Positions 1 through 11,903 of a stretch of 64,000 nt of DNA are shown piece after piece. The stretch is from Centrapalus pauciflorus (lineage: Eukaryota > Streptophyta > Magnoliopsida > Asterales > Asteraceae), in assembly GCA_020465985.1 (NCBI GenBank), contig JAANYP010004416.1, positions 123,840 to 187,839 on the forward strand, written 5' to 3'. Position numbers and translations under genes: made by a program. Each line of letters starts with the position of its first letter. The first letter of the stretch is position 1. Under the pieces are notes generated by a model. It had not been told where the DNA came from. It saw only the letters and a program-made list of their open reading frames with translations, and did no database searches.

Positions 1-1693
1 GACTGAAAAACTTTGATTTTGCATGAAAATTGAGTTTGAACCAGGTTAACAAATGCTTGTAAAACTCCATAAAAATCGGACTTGGCCTTTAGCGGATAAA
101 ACCAAGAGAATCTAGAGAAGTCATCTATAAATACGACATAATAACGATACCCATCCGTGGAAACAATGGGAGAGGGGCCCCATAAGTCACAATGTATCAA
201 GTCCAGAACATGCGATGAACGTTTAGAATTAAGACCAAAAGGTAAACGTTTACTTTTAGATAATTGGCATGAATTACAAACCCTTGGATTCGGTAAAATA
301 GAAGTAACAGATAAGTTTCCTAGTCTATTAAGCAAAGAAATAATATGAAAGGAAGCATGCCCTAATCGACTGTGCCAAAGATCATATGATGCTCGTAATT
401 GTCTAGAAGAGACGCTTGCTAAGAAGGCATGTTGACTGTGGTGCAAAACATATAAACCATCCTTACTTCGTCCGTGAGCTAGAGGCTCCTTTGTGATCCG
501 ATTATGAATTGTGAACACACCATCAGAAAAACAACATCAACGGGGTTATCATGAGTAAGTTTGCTGATAGATAGAAGGTTTTTCGTAAGATGCGGAACCA
601 CAAGTACATCAAGTAAATTAATAGTGGGAGAAGTAGACGATGTGCCAATATGAGAGATAGAAGAAGAATTACCATTACCAAAGAAGACCCTCTCATTACC
701 AGAATAAGTGGAGACCGAATCCAGATTTGAAGTAGAGGCAGTCATGTGGGATGATGCGCCAGAATCAACAAACCAGTCCGGCGAGCTAGGAGAAATATTG
801 CACTGAGCTTGAAAAGCTTGTGCTATATTAGCATGCAGAGAAGAAGAGCGACTGGCATAGGAACTTAAATCAGGATAGTGATTGGCATAATGACCATCCT
901 TACGACATAGTTGACAATGAGGAGGCCTTCGAGAAAAATTGCCACGACCACGGCCTCGAGAAGAACTTCCACGACTACGGCCCCGTGAGGAGGAACCACG
1001 TCCAGATGATACAACATTGAAGGCAACAGGAGAAGGAGCATAACTGGTGATGGTGGATAGAAATAATTCGTGACCTTCAGCTTGATTGAGAAGATCACGA
1101 AATGAAGAACGTGGTCGCATCAAACGCTGAGTAGTGGAAAAAGTTTCAAAGGAGGAACCAATGCCTGACAGAAACCAATGGATTTTGTCTGCTTCATCAA
1201 GAGAGTGACCAATGGCATTAAGTTGATCACAAATGGCTTTAAATTTTCTACCATATTCAGCAACAGGGGATGAACCTTTCTGAAGAAGACGAAGAGAGTC
1301 ACGAAGAGTATGAACCCGTTCGATAGAATCATGGCTATAGGTGGTTTCCAATGCTATCCAAACATCATAAGCAGTATTATGACCGAATGTTTCGGCGATT
1401 GCTTCTTCAGATAGCGATGATTGAATAAGAATGAGAGCACGTTGATCACATTCAAGCCACGAGAGGTATGCAGGGTTGGGATTGGAGATATTGTCTGTAA
1501 CAATGGTGGTTGGCGGAGGAGGGACAGATCCATCAATGTAACCAGTTAATTTCTGGTAACCAAGAAGAGGAAGCATTTGTCGACGCCATAAGAGATAATT
1601 TGAGGATGAAAGCTTAATGGTGATCATATGCAGAATGGTAGAGAGAGGTAGAGGGGAGTCGAAGGAATCAGATTTGGCAGTCATGGAATTCAA
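1..1693 (-). pseudogene. Copia gag-protease-integrase polyprotein, frameshifted
   Basis: The 404-codon first ORF (1693-479) begins with a Copia gag of the UBN2 type (YLLWRRQMLPLLGYQ near residue 35). An Arg/Ser/Gly-rich stretch (about 230-255) follows, then a zinc knuckle CQLCRKDGHYANHY in which the last Cys is replaced by Tyr. The aspartic protease motif DSGASSHM lies near residue 310. At about position 528 one T is missing from a T-run compared with the expected frame, so the ORF ends in unrelated residues. The true frame continues at 478-1 with the pre-integrase histidine region (LWHSRLGH) and the integrase core (HCDLWGPSP, FIDDFSRF). The protein would be non-functional unless the shift were bypassed. 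Confidence 0.85.
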
Positions 1694-1746
1694 CGAACAA
1701 GAAGAGGGCAGAGAAAGACGGCCAGGAGCGTATTAGGCTGATACCA

Positions 1747-1850
1747 TATTAGGGTTTTAGAAATCTCATCTTGTTGAGTTGTATTTCATTGAATTAAATA
1801 TATAATACATCAGTACACATAAATAAGGATAGTACAACAATTTTGTAACA
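1747..1850 (-). repeat. Candidate 5' LTR of the minus-strand Copia element
   Basis: About 104 bp between the primer-binding site (1738-1746) and the point where integrase codons of a different element begin (after 1850). It reads TGTTACAAAA... at its 5' end and ...CCCTAATA at its 3' end on the minus strand. The partner LTR is outside the window, so the limits are inferred from the ends and the PBS only. Confidence 0.55.
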
Positions 1851-1862
1851 ACTTTCCTATGC

Positions 1863-3997
1863 TATAAGATCTGCTCTATCATTTACCAACAAAGGCTCTT
1901 CGCGATATTTCGTCGTATGAAGCTTGGACCGGTAAAAAGCCTAACCTTCATTTTTTGAAAGTTTTTGGTTGTTTAGCACATGTTAAAGTTCCAGGTTCAC
2001 ACTTAAAGAAATTGGATGATTGAAGTGAGCAAATGATATATCTCCGAGTTGAAGAAGGTACAAAAAGATACTGCATGTTCGACCCTCAAAAGGGGAAGCT
2101 CAGAATAAGCCGAGACGAGGTGTTTGATGAAAGAAAAGGGTGGGATTGGACTAAAGTTAATGGAAAAGAGAACAACCAAAGTACTGGGTTTTAAGTCATT
2201 GAGATTCACGCCGCAAACCATACAAACCCAACACCCGAACACAACCCACAAGACAACTTCGAAACAATCAGCCCTCAGCCCTCAAACTCCGGTAACTTCT
2301 TCGAACCAAAACAGCCACCAAAGCCCATCTTCAGCTGATTCGATGTCTTCCTTGAACCAAACCGGACCAAGAGGACATCGAATGTTGGCTGAAATTTATG
2401 AAGACACCGAACCCATAACCTTGGAACCGGAGGAATTGCTTCTTATTGATTCTGAACAGCCTTTAAACTACCAAGCTGCATCAACCTGTGAAGCATGGAG
2501 AAAAGCAATGAACACTGAGCTTGATGCGATCCAGCGAAATCATACTTGGAAGCTTGTCGATCTTCCTTCCGGTCACAACCCTATTGGATTAAAGTGGGTG
2601 TTCAAGGTTAAGAAGGACAGATTAATCAGGAGAAATTGTGAAGTACAAGGCTCGAGTTGCGAGGGGTTTTGTGCAAAAAGAAGGTATCGATTTTGAAGAA
2701 GTGTTTGCACCGGTAGCTCGACTCGATGCAATTCGTCTTATTATTGCACTTGCAGCTCAAAGGAATTGGGAACTACACCATTTAGATGGGAAGTCTGCCT
2801 TTTTGAATGGTGACGAGAAGTGTATGTATCGCAACCTGAAGGCTTCATTGTAAAGGGAAATGAAGACAAAGTCTACAAGCTTTCCAAAGCACTTTATGGG
2901 TTACGCCAAGCACCAAGGGCATGGAATAATCGATTGGATAAAAGCTTGAAGAATATTGGGTTCAGAAGGTGTTCATATGACCATGTTGTTTACACCCGAA
3001 ACAAGCAAGGCTGCTCACTAATTGTTGGAATCTATGTAGACGATCTAATTATGACCGACTCTAATGACAATGAGATCAACGATTTCAAGGCACAAATGAT
3101 GAATGAATTCGAGATGAGTGATCTTGGATTGCTTGCCTATTATCTTGGTATAGAGGTGTCACAAAAGAAGGACGGAGTGATGCTTAAATAAACGGCTTAT
3201 GCCAAGAGAATCTTGAAAGAGTACTATGGTATGAGTGATTGCAACCCAACAGCTTGTCCCATGGATCCCAAGCTGAAACCGGAGAAAGACGAAGATGGAG
3301 AACCGGCTGATCCCACTGAATTTAGACGGCTTGTGGGGAGCTTGAGGTACTTAACTCACACCCGACCCGATTTGTCATTTTCGGTTGGGTTGATAAGTCG
3401 TCATATGGAAAGACCAACATCGCTACACCGAAAGGCAATGAAGCAAGTTCTTCGTTACGTGAAAGGTACAATTGATTATGGCATTTTGTATCATCAAGGT
3501 CAAGGGAACGGAAGACTTGTCGGGTATTCGATAGTGATTTAGGTGGAGATGTCGTGGATTACAAAAGCACCAGTGGCATGGTTTTCTATCTTGGAGAGAA
3601 TATTATTGCATGGCAATCACAAAAACAAAAGACAGTGGCCTTGTCAACTTGTGAAGCAGAGTTTATGGCAGCCACAGTAGCGGCTTGCCAAGCCATTTGG
3701 TTGGAAAATTTGTTGGCCGAAATGACCGGGTATAAAGGATGACCGCTCAAGCTTTGCGTGGACAACAAATCGGCAATTGCGTTAATGAAGAATTCGGTGT
3801 TTCACGGCAGAAGCAAACACATCAATATGAAGTTTCATTTCATTCGAGAATGTGTGGATGACGGGCTAATCACGGTGGAATTTGTAAATTCAAAGGAGCA
3901 AAAAGCGGACATCCTTACGAAAGCATTAGCAAGGGTGAGTTACATCGAGATGCGAAAGAAGCTTGGAGTTCTTAAGCTTGAATCAAGTCCGGTTTAA
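1863..3997 (+). pseudogene. Copia pol remnant (integrase C-end, RT, RNase H)
   Basis: From about 1883 the codons give an integrase C-end (LPTKALRDISSYEAW, then VFGCLAHVKVPGS), ended by a TGA near 2020. RT begins near 2460 (EAWRKAMNTELDAI, then GLKWVFKVKKD) and carries frameshifts near 2630 and 2820. It continues through KALYGLRQAPRAWN to the catalytic YVDD (IYVDDLIM, near 3035). A stop lies at 3189 and a frameshift near 3535. RNase H follows with DYKSTSGMVFYLG and STCEAEFMA; another stop is at 3740; the C-end VNSKEQKADILTKAL finishes at 3997. All Copia domains are in the normal order, so it is a simple decayed copy. Protein function is lost. Confidence 0.85.
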
Positions 3998-4006
3998 GGG
4001 GGAGAA

Positions 4007-4320
4007 TGTGAACTCTAAACCGGATTCGAACGGGTCAACTCGACCGACCCAGTTGAATGCAAATGTTGGAGCTGCACGTTGGAGTTCCTATACTTGAGGA
4101 TAAAGTCTTAGAAGTGGTCCAAGTAGTTGGAGGATTAATTGGCTATATTTCCTCCCACTATCTTTTAGTTTTACTTTTAATTTTATTCAATAATTGTCCT
4201 TTAATAATAGAGCAGCAGTGTCATTTTTGAATTACCACGTATTGTAATTTCTTGTTCTCTCTCAATGAAAGTGTTCTTCCATTGAAACTATCTGTATTTC
4301 ATCTCATCTCTGCCAACCAT
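4007..4320 (+). repeat. 3' LTR of the decayed Copia element (right limit approximate)
   Basis: Starts with TGTGAACTC directly after the polypurine tract. It holds an AT-rich stretch and an AATGAAAGTG segment near 4264. The right end is set at CCAACCA near 4318 by eye; no second copy is present to confirm it. Confidence 0.5.
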
Positions 4321-4516
4321 ATTCGTAGCTCTTGATCTAACTCATAGATAGGACATTAGCCAGAATAAAAAGATATAAACCGGATATGCTTTGAAAGTTA
4401 TTTAATTAATTGGACAGTTATGTCCAATGTGAAACGGTGCAAAATGCTTCTAATAGTTGTGATGTTTCAGGAGCAGTTATGTTGGGTAGAGCAGTTATGT
4501 TGGTTAGTAAGCATCG

Positions 4517-4557
<41 letters not shown>

Positions 4558-4741
4558 AAATAGGAAGATATGTCTTGTAAATATTTGTGTGTTGATAATA
4601 ATAAAGTTAGTTACTAAACTCTTCCATCTCTGTACTTTTCGGTTTACTGCACTTCGACACACATAGAATGAATTCCACACACACACACACACTGTATCGA
4701 TCAGTTTGCAAGAACAAGATGTCAAAAGGAATTCCCAATAG
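4321..4741. other. Spacer with microsatellites and a possible LTR remnant
   Basis: No gene seen. A (TA)n tract occupies about 4521-4552 and a (CA)n tract about 4677-4692. TATAAATAGG at 4554-4563, followed by a U-rich and then C-rich stretch, resembles the promoter and R/U5 part of an LTR, so a solo LTR may lie near 4340-4670. I found no second copy or TSD to prove it. Confidence 0.35.
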
Positions 4742-5039
4742 ATGGGTGTTTCTATCAAACGCATGATTTTGCATTTAAAATCATGTGTTTGATTTGCAGA
4801 TTTCAATATAGATTTAAAATCTCAAGATTACTTAAAGTACATCCTTATTTGTTATTTAAAAACCCAACATCCCTTAGGATTTTAAGTCCTAGTTGTTTTT
4901 CATTCTTTGGATCTGCAAATTTCCTCTTAAACATAATGCAATTTCTTTGACAAAATCCTAATAAATGAAAATGATGCAAAATGCAAATCCTTTGACAAAA
5001 TATAAATCCCACGAAGAAAAATCTACGAACCGAATGCCC
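4742..5039. mobile_element. Old Harbinger/Tourist-like MITE
   Basis: Diverged copy of the family seen intact at 14097-14377. It shares GCATTTAAAATCATGTGTTT near the left end, TTGTTATTTAAAAAC inside, and CAAATCCTTTGACAAAAT on the right. The right terminus CGAACCGAATGCCC is followed by TTA, the family's target site. The left terminus is degraded (GGGTGTTT). Confidence 0.6.
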
Positions 5040-6398
5040 TTAGAATTTATCTTAAACAAGAATTATGATTTTGATGTAAAAAAATTATAAAATTGAAGTT
5101 CTTGTTCTTGAGATTATCATTTTTCAGGTTTAAGAGTAGATACAAATTCATGAAGAAATCCATAGGTTCAAGAAGTTAGAAGACATGGCTTTATTATTTC
5201 CGTTGGACACTAGAAATGTAAAAATTTAGAATACCCCCATTTTCGTAATAAATGAACTAGAGGGACCAATTTCGTAATTTTGAACCCAATCATAGAGACC
5301 AAAAAGGCAACTGAATCTAAAAAAGATATGCGAACATTAATGAAAGCAAGAGGTTGGATCCATTGACTTATTCATATCCTACTAAGTGATTCATTTTGAC
5401 ATCTTCTATTTGACATAACCATGTCCATGATCTCCCTGTCTCCCTAGCTTGGTTTTACTGATCTCAGGGGACAATGGTTTGAATTTTGTTTTCTATTGAA
5501 TGTATCGTCCTATGAGGCTGCAAAACTTTATAATTTGAACAAACTATTTGGATATGTTCTGGCTGTTACATCTTTCCATTTATTGTTGTCTTACATGCTC
5601 TATGCCGTTTGATCGAGGATCGTGATGGTTGACAGACAATGAACGTGAATCACTATTAGACAATAAGGGTTGGATAGATTATGTAATTATCTTTAAGATG
5701 AATTTAGATATTATTGTATCATTACGTAATTACCTGATAGGATAATTAAGTTACTTGCTTAAAAAATGTCACTATTGTTATCTCATTCACAATTCAATAA
5801 ATTTTCATTTAATCATGATCTTTCATTGGTTTGATAATCACAAGTCAACCATCTCAAAAAACTAATGACAAAATTTTTTTAGAGTTATTAGCGCTTTCAC
5901 ACGGTTTTCCTTATCAAGTGACAATTTTTTATGAACTAGTCATTGACTGGATCAGATAGATTTGCATATTTAATTAATAAGCATTAAGCAATCCTTAATT
6001 TGTTGGTGCAGGACTGCAGTGAAGAATAGGTCAAAGAAAGGTACACTGAATATTCTGTAGTGGTTTTGTTATTGAATTTGATAAATAGATAAAAGTATCA
6101 AACGTTTGTAAGCCAGCAAACAAATATAGAAAACAACTTTTACCCATTCAAAGAGCCTGCCTGCTTCCTGTTTATGCCATTTGTATCCCTCACTGGACTC
6201 CATCTGTCTTTTGTTAAAGAATGAACATGATGATGAAAGGAATGTTATAAAAAACCTTAAAAGAATCGATTAAAGAGTGTGATTACATATATATATTTAA
6301 AGTTTCATGGAAGTTATCGAAGATCTCCTGCTTATTGAGGTGATCTTAGTGGGGCTGATCACAATAGTTTGTAGGGTAGCAAGTACGAAATAATTAAG
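5040..6398. other. Intergenic spacer upstream of the kinase gene
   Basis: About 1.36 kb of AT-rich sequence with no ORF or element I can name. It must contain the promoter of the kinase gene. A (TA)n-like stretch at 6285-6297 lies about 100 bp before the start codon, but I cannot call a TATA box with confidence. Confidence 0.5.
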
Positions 6399-7005
6399 AT
6401 GGTTGGTCAGGAGATATTAGTGAGTGTCAAGGCGGGTAAAGAGATCACAGATTATGCACTTGAATGGGCGGTTCAAAACGTAATTAAGCCTATGGATTCG
6501 CTAATCCTACTTGTGATTCTCCCTTCTCAGGAATACAATCCTCTTCCGGTCAAGAATAATCGCCACACGTCTAAAGGATTATTTTCACGTAATATATCAA
6601 CTTTTTCAAATTAAATTGTGTGTTTTTTTCTTTGTTTTATAGCGTTTTGTTTTCTGTCTAAACAGGACTTTTGAAGAAATGTAATCCTGGGAAAAAGGAT
6701 GTTTCTGATAAGGTTGGATTCGTAGATGATGGACGTGATATCCCACAACGTATTTACAATGTGTGTGCACAGATGATACACCATCTTTTCTCCCTTCACA
6801 AAGTAGTCAAGGTACGTAGGCACTCTGATGCGCCTGATGACATGATGTATTAGTCACTCATTTGACATAATATGATGGTTCTGAATGATGAATTAATCCA
6901 GGTTCATACAGAAATAAAAGTCATAGCATACGCACCAGGGGGATCAGTTGCTATGGTCGCAACCGAGTTACGTGCAAGATGGGTGATTCTTGATCAGTAT
7001 GTCTG

Positions 7006-7079
<74 letters not shown>

Positions 7080-10000
7080 CCGTGTGACTTCAAATCAAAA
7101 TCGGATGATTATTAAATAGATAGTTCTGATAATAGATTTTTTCTACATTGATCAGCTCCTTACGTGTTTTTCTGGTTCGGATTATTTCTGGAAAAAAATT
7201 GTGTCTAATAGCTATGTACTTTTGAGTTTGTACCCATTTATGCCATGTAATTTTTGTGCACATTCAGTCCTTAACATTCAAAACTCAAAAGTGTTCCAAT
7301 TAGTTTGTTGAAATATGTACTAACCCAATATATAGTACATCGCTATTAGGAGCTATTTTTCAGGAAGGCCAACAACCACCTGATATTTGAGTACTAAATG
7401 CGCATAAAAAGAAATGCATAGCATAAATATATATGAACTCGAAAGTAGACAGCTATTACGCATTCCCTGTTTCTGAAATCTGAAATATTCCAGAAAATCA
7501 CCATAATTAGTTTGTTTGTCTACCAACGTACATCCAAAATATATATAGGTGACTCATAATGTTGCATGTACGTGAATGTGGCAGGAACTTGAAGAACGAA
7601 GCGGATTGTTGCTTAAACCAGTACTTGAATTGTAATGTTGTGCTTGTAAATGGTTCATTTCACAAGATCCTTAGATCAGTTAACTTCCCGCTTACCATGA
7701 AGATCGATCAAGGTGATGAGGTCACGACCATGGCTGATATGGTTGGTTCTTCTCCACCCTACAAGCAAATTAACAAAGCCAGTCTAACGGAATCATATTT
7801 CACTCCAAGCTCATATAACACACAAACCACTTTATCATCCCCTACAACTGAATATGTTCCTGAAAAGACTCGTCCTCCAATTGCAAAGCACACAACTCCA
7901 CGCTCAAAACAGTATCTGAAATCACAACCATTGGATCAGATTCATGAGTTTGAGATTAAGGTCCCTCGCAGATCGATATCTGGCCCTATAGAAGAAAGAG
8001 CATATGGAAGTGGCAATCGTTTTAGAGTTAAAGATGGTGAGCTAGCTAACCTTTCGATTCATGTTGACTTCAGCAAATTAATTGCTTCTACACATTTTTG
8101 TGCATATTACGCAGGTTAGGGTGAATATTAAAATATAAAAAAAAACCTTCTTTCTCCATTTCTGTGATTAAGCCCCTCAACATTTCTATTGTCGTATTCA
8201 AAACTATATGTTTTTTACTTGTTGCCTCTTACGGCGGTAAAAGTGGCTATATATTTTCTTGGGTTAATATTGGGGGAAAAAGTCCGTTTAATGTTTCTAA
8301 TTTCATGATTAAGTCACTTGACTCTTTTTTCCACACGTATGGTTTACTCGTTACCAGCTAAATAAGTCACATATATACTTTTAAATAAGACCAAAAATGT
8401 CTAGGGACCTAAACATTCGGAAAAAAAAATCTAGTATAAGTTAATGGTGAAAATAGGGAAAAAAAAGTAATTAACCTTTTTTACACACAAGTATGTAGAA
8501 CTATGTACATGATACACACTTGTACAAGAAATATGCCATGTCAAATTGTTTTTAAATCTTCGAACGTGTTTGTTATACTATTTCTACACATAACACATGT
8601 AAAAGTGTGAACTCTTTTTACACGTATTGATCATTCGCTATGTATGTTGTACTCAATTTTGTGGTTATATACTTTTTGCTCATATTCTTCTTCTCTATCT
8701 AGAACAGATATGACAAGAAATGTAGACACGAGAACAGAAACTGAAACGCTATCGAATAGAGCTAGAAAGTCAGTTGATATTCGACAACTAGGTCAAAGTG
8801 TAAAGGATCAAAACAAATCAGGACAATCAACTACACGAGCCGTATCATTCAGTAATATTAATACAGATAATCCAATCATAGACAGAACCTCTAGCATAAG
8901 AAGGGACATGTCTCTTTCACTAAAGAAGCCTCCTACGCCACCCCCACTTTGTTCCGTATGCAAGCATAGTGGTCCAGTTTTAGGAAGATCTCCACGAAGG
9001 TTCAGCCATGAAGAAATTGAGAGAGCGACTGAAGGATTCTCAGCAAGAAACTTCTTAGCAGAAGGTGGATTTGGTAGGGTATATAAAGGCGTTTTGAGCG
9101 ATGGACAGGTTGTGGCAGTGAAACAAAGAAAGATGGTTAGTGCACAAGGTGCAGCCGAGTTCTGTTCGGAGGTCGAAGTGCTGAGCTGTGCACAACACAA
9201 AAATCTGGTCATGTTGATTGGTTACTGCATTGAGAAGGAATGGTTACTTATATATGAGTTTGCATGTAATGGATCATTAGACAAACACTTATATGGTGAG
9301 AATCTCTCTCTCTCTCTCTCTCTCTCATATATGAAACTTCCAAAAAAATGTAAGTTAGGAGACACAAGGTGCTTGATTTTTCATCTCGGTGAGTCTTCCT
9401 CGACCTTCCTTAACAAACCCTGTATACAAAAGTTAAAGATTTAATATCGGAAAAAACCAATTTTTTTACTGTATAAGTCCCTAGATATTTTTTGTGTCTT
9501 CCAAATGTATATATGTGACTTGTTTAGCAAACCCAGTACAATGACTTAGATAGTCGGAAAAAAATCCAGAGCCAGAGACTTCATCCTGAAAATAGGGAAA
9601 GAACATTGGTTTTTTTAGTATCAACCCACCATATATACTAATGAACTTATTGTTTTACAAGCTTAACTAGATAACAAGTCAAAAAGAATATGGTTTTAAA
9701 TAAGACAAAAAAAAATGTCCAAGACATATATACTTAATCATGAAAATAGAGAAGAAAATTGGTTTTTTCAAAGTTAACCCAAAATTAAAAATCAAAAGTT
9801 TGTATTTCTAATCCTTGAAAGAAGTTTGCTATGGCACTGTGCATACCTTGATTAGAAAAACCATTGATTCGCCAGTGGCAGTGTCTGCTGATATTCTTTG
9901 GGATCTAGATTAAGAAATTTTTACGGAAATTTTTATGTGTAAAGGGGCAGAAGAAGGTGAGGTGATGACTTGGGAGAATAGAATGAAGGTTGCTTGTGGT

Positions 10001-11337
10001 GCAGCAAGAGCATTGAGATATCTTCACGAAGATTGTCGGGTTGGCTGCATCATTCATAGAGACTTCAGGCCTAACAACATACTCTTAACACATGATTTTG
10101 AACCAATGGTAGGTCATAAAAAATTATCGTAGTTCTCCTCAATATTGGTGTTTGCGTTCTTTCTCTTCTTTATGGATAAAAAGGCACATGTTTGATGTTT
10201 CCAATGCAGGTAGGAGACTTTGGATTGGCTAGGCGGCAAGTCGATGGGCAATTAGAGGAAGAAACACGCGTTGTTGGTGCATTTGGGTAACAATTTTTTA
10301 CCTAGAATTCTTATTATTTAGAACAATTTGAAAATAAAGTCACTGGGTTATTTAAAGAAGAATAATTAAGCAGTGTTTTGATCTTTAATTTTCAGTTACT
10401 TGGCTCCTGAATATACACAGACTGGTTTGATAACCGAGAAAGCTGATGTATATGCATTTGGAATTGTCCTTCTGGAGATTTTAACTGGCATCAAAGCTAT
10501 CGAATTGCCAAAAAACTCAAGACGAAAGCCTGAATGGGTAAGAATTTTCATAGTGTGCATTGCCTACATTTTCACAAAAAAACGATGGAAAAGAAACAGA
10601 ATTCAATTCACATCAAGATACAGATATTATAACTCATGAATTGAATGCTAATGCCTTTCAGGGACGTCGTTTATTTGTAGAGGGAAAGGTATGCGCAGAA
10701 ATGATTGATCCTAAGTTAGGAAACAAATATGATGTAAAAGAAGTGGAGCATATGATGCATGCAGCCAGTTTATGTATATCACCAAACCCTGAACAAAGGC
10801 CAAGGATGTCTAAGGTGAATCCTTAATAATACGCGCATCGACTTTTTCATGGTAAAACCTAGCTTTTTTCAAACATAGAAATTATTTTCATGGTACGCGG
10901 ATAGTTCATACTAAATGCTGATTCAAAACTATTCGATTTGACCCTCAAAAGTCATATAGGATGGATCTTTTATCTAAGATCAAATCTGTAATCTCTTATA
11001 TTTGCAGGTTTTAAGAATATTGGAAGGGAATTTTCTTGTTGAAAGGCTTGATCATCATCAAGAACAACCTACCCCCATTTCCCTAAAACCAAGTTTAGAG
11101 AGCTATAATTCAAGCAAGGATTCATTATCAGAGAATCAAGAAAAAAGTAAACATCAGAAGCCAATACGTGCGATACCAAAACTAAGTTCAATTGCACTAA
11201 AATTGGAGAATCGCCAGGATACCATTCTAAAATTGGAAAATCTTCCACAGAAGTATGTGAACTCCAACGACGAATATCAAGAGTACTTGCAAGGATCACT
11301 CCAGAAACATATCCATAGCTTGAACGTGAAGTCATAA
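6399..11337 (+). CDS. USP-domain receptor-like cytoplasmic kinase (10 exons)
   Basis: Exons inferred from splice sites and frame: 6399-6588, 6666-6811, 6902-6996, 7585-8036, 8708-9295, 9951-10108, 10210-10286, 10396-10537, 10662-10814, 11008-11337. All introns are GT-AG, and the exons join to 777 codons with no stop. Exons 1-4 encode a universal-stress-protein (UspA-like) fold (EILVSVKAGKEITDYALEWA... to CNVVLVNG). A disordered linker follows. A Ser/Thr/Tyr kinase domain starts near residue 392: glycine loop EGGFGRVYKG (about 413), VAVK lysine (about 433), HRD (Asp about 528) and DFG (Asp about 546). The HRDFRPNN loop has Arg where most kinases have Lys. This matches the plant family often named 'inactive protein kinase SELMODRAFT_444075-like', yet the ATP and catalytic residues are present, so activity is possible. 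No signal peptide or membrane segment is seen. The exon 4 end is least certain: an alternative donor lies near 8114. Confidence 0.85.
7011..7076. repeat. (TA)n microsatellite in kinase intron 3
   Basis: About 33 TA units, 15 bp downstream of the exon 3 donor. It holds no inserted element, unlike most long TA tracts further right. Confidence 0.95.
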
Positions 11338-11903
11338 GTTGTAAAATGTTATTTCTGCATTCATTCTTATTTACATCCATAAATAAAATCATTGATTCTC
11401 ATCTCCCTTTTAGAAAATTTTTGTGAGTTTGAGTTCAATGTAATTCCATTTTATGCCATTTCATTCCTTCCAACTCCAACAAGTGCATGCTAAAGAAGGA
11501 AAGGACTACCAAAATCCAATGTTTTATTTATTTATGATCAAACATTGCAGTTTTTTGTACTTATATGAGTGTACATAATATATAGGGAACAAAACACTTG
11601 CAAAATCTCGCATGAACACTAGTTTTTGTGGAGTTACGCACTACTAGTGGCAATAAAGATTTCAAAAACCTATTCATCATGCGAGATTCAGCAGAGTAGA
11701 CAATTCCACCATTACTACATGTACAGATGAATATATCTTTATGTATATATGTATTTTTATGCCTTCACATACCAATCAAGCTAGGATTACCTTATGTAGA
11801 ATATTCAAGATTTCAACCCTTCCATGGTAGTTAACAAGAAACCAGATCATGAGGATTATAGGGTACATAGATTAATTAAAGGGAGTGTCAAGAACAAACA
11901 CTC
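11338..11903. other. Spacer between two convergent genes
   Basis: Holds the 3' untranslated regions of the kinase gene (plus) and the PADRE gene (minus). AATAAATAAAA on the minus strand near 11523-11533 could serve the PADRE transcript. No other feature seen. Confidence 0.5.
11382..11387 (+). promoter_or_regulatory. Likely polyadenylation signal of the kinase gene
   Basis: AATAAA, 45 bp after the stop codon, in an AT-rich 3' flank. It is the canonical hexamer; plant signals are loose, so this is suggestive. Confidence 0.5.

Larger units (their letters stand above)
1..1850 (-). mobile_element. Ty1/Copia LTR retrotransposon, 5' part only (cut by window edge)
   Basis: Read on the minus strand the order is a short 5' LTR (1850 to 1747), a primer-binding site (TGGTATCAG, 1746-1738, initiator-Met type), gag (start 1683), protease, GAG-pre-integrase and the first part of integrase, which runs off the left edge. 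The LTR ends TGTTA...TAATA are close to the usual TGTTA...TAACA. An integrase fragment of another Copia element on the opposite strand starts immediately to the right, so this copy probably inserted into that element; the other half and the target duplication lie outside the window. The short LTR and the gag type suggest the Ale/Retrofit lineage, which is only a family-level guess. Confidence 0.85.
1851..4320 (+). mobile_element. Decayed Ty1/Copia element, 3' half
   Basis: Contains the end of integrase, reverse transcriptase, RNase H, a polypurine tract (about 3995-4006, AAGGGGGAGAA) and a 3' LTR starting TGTGAACTC at 4007. The left end is interrupted by the opposite-strand Copia element. Several frameshifts and stops show it is older than its invader. 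Confidence 0.8.
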
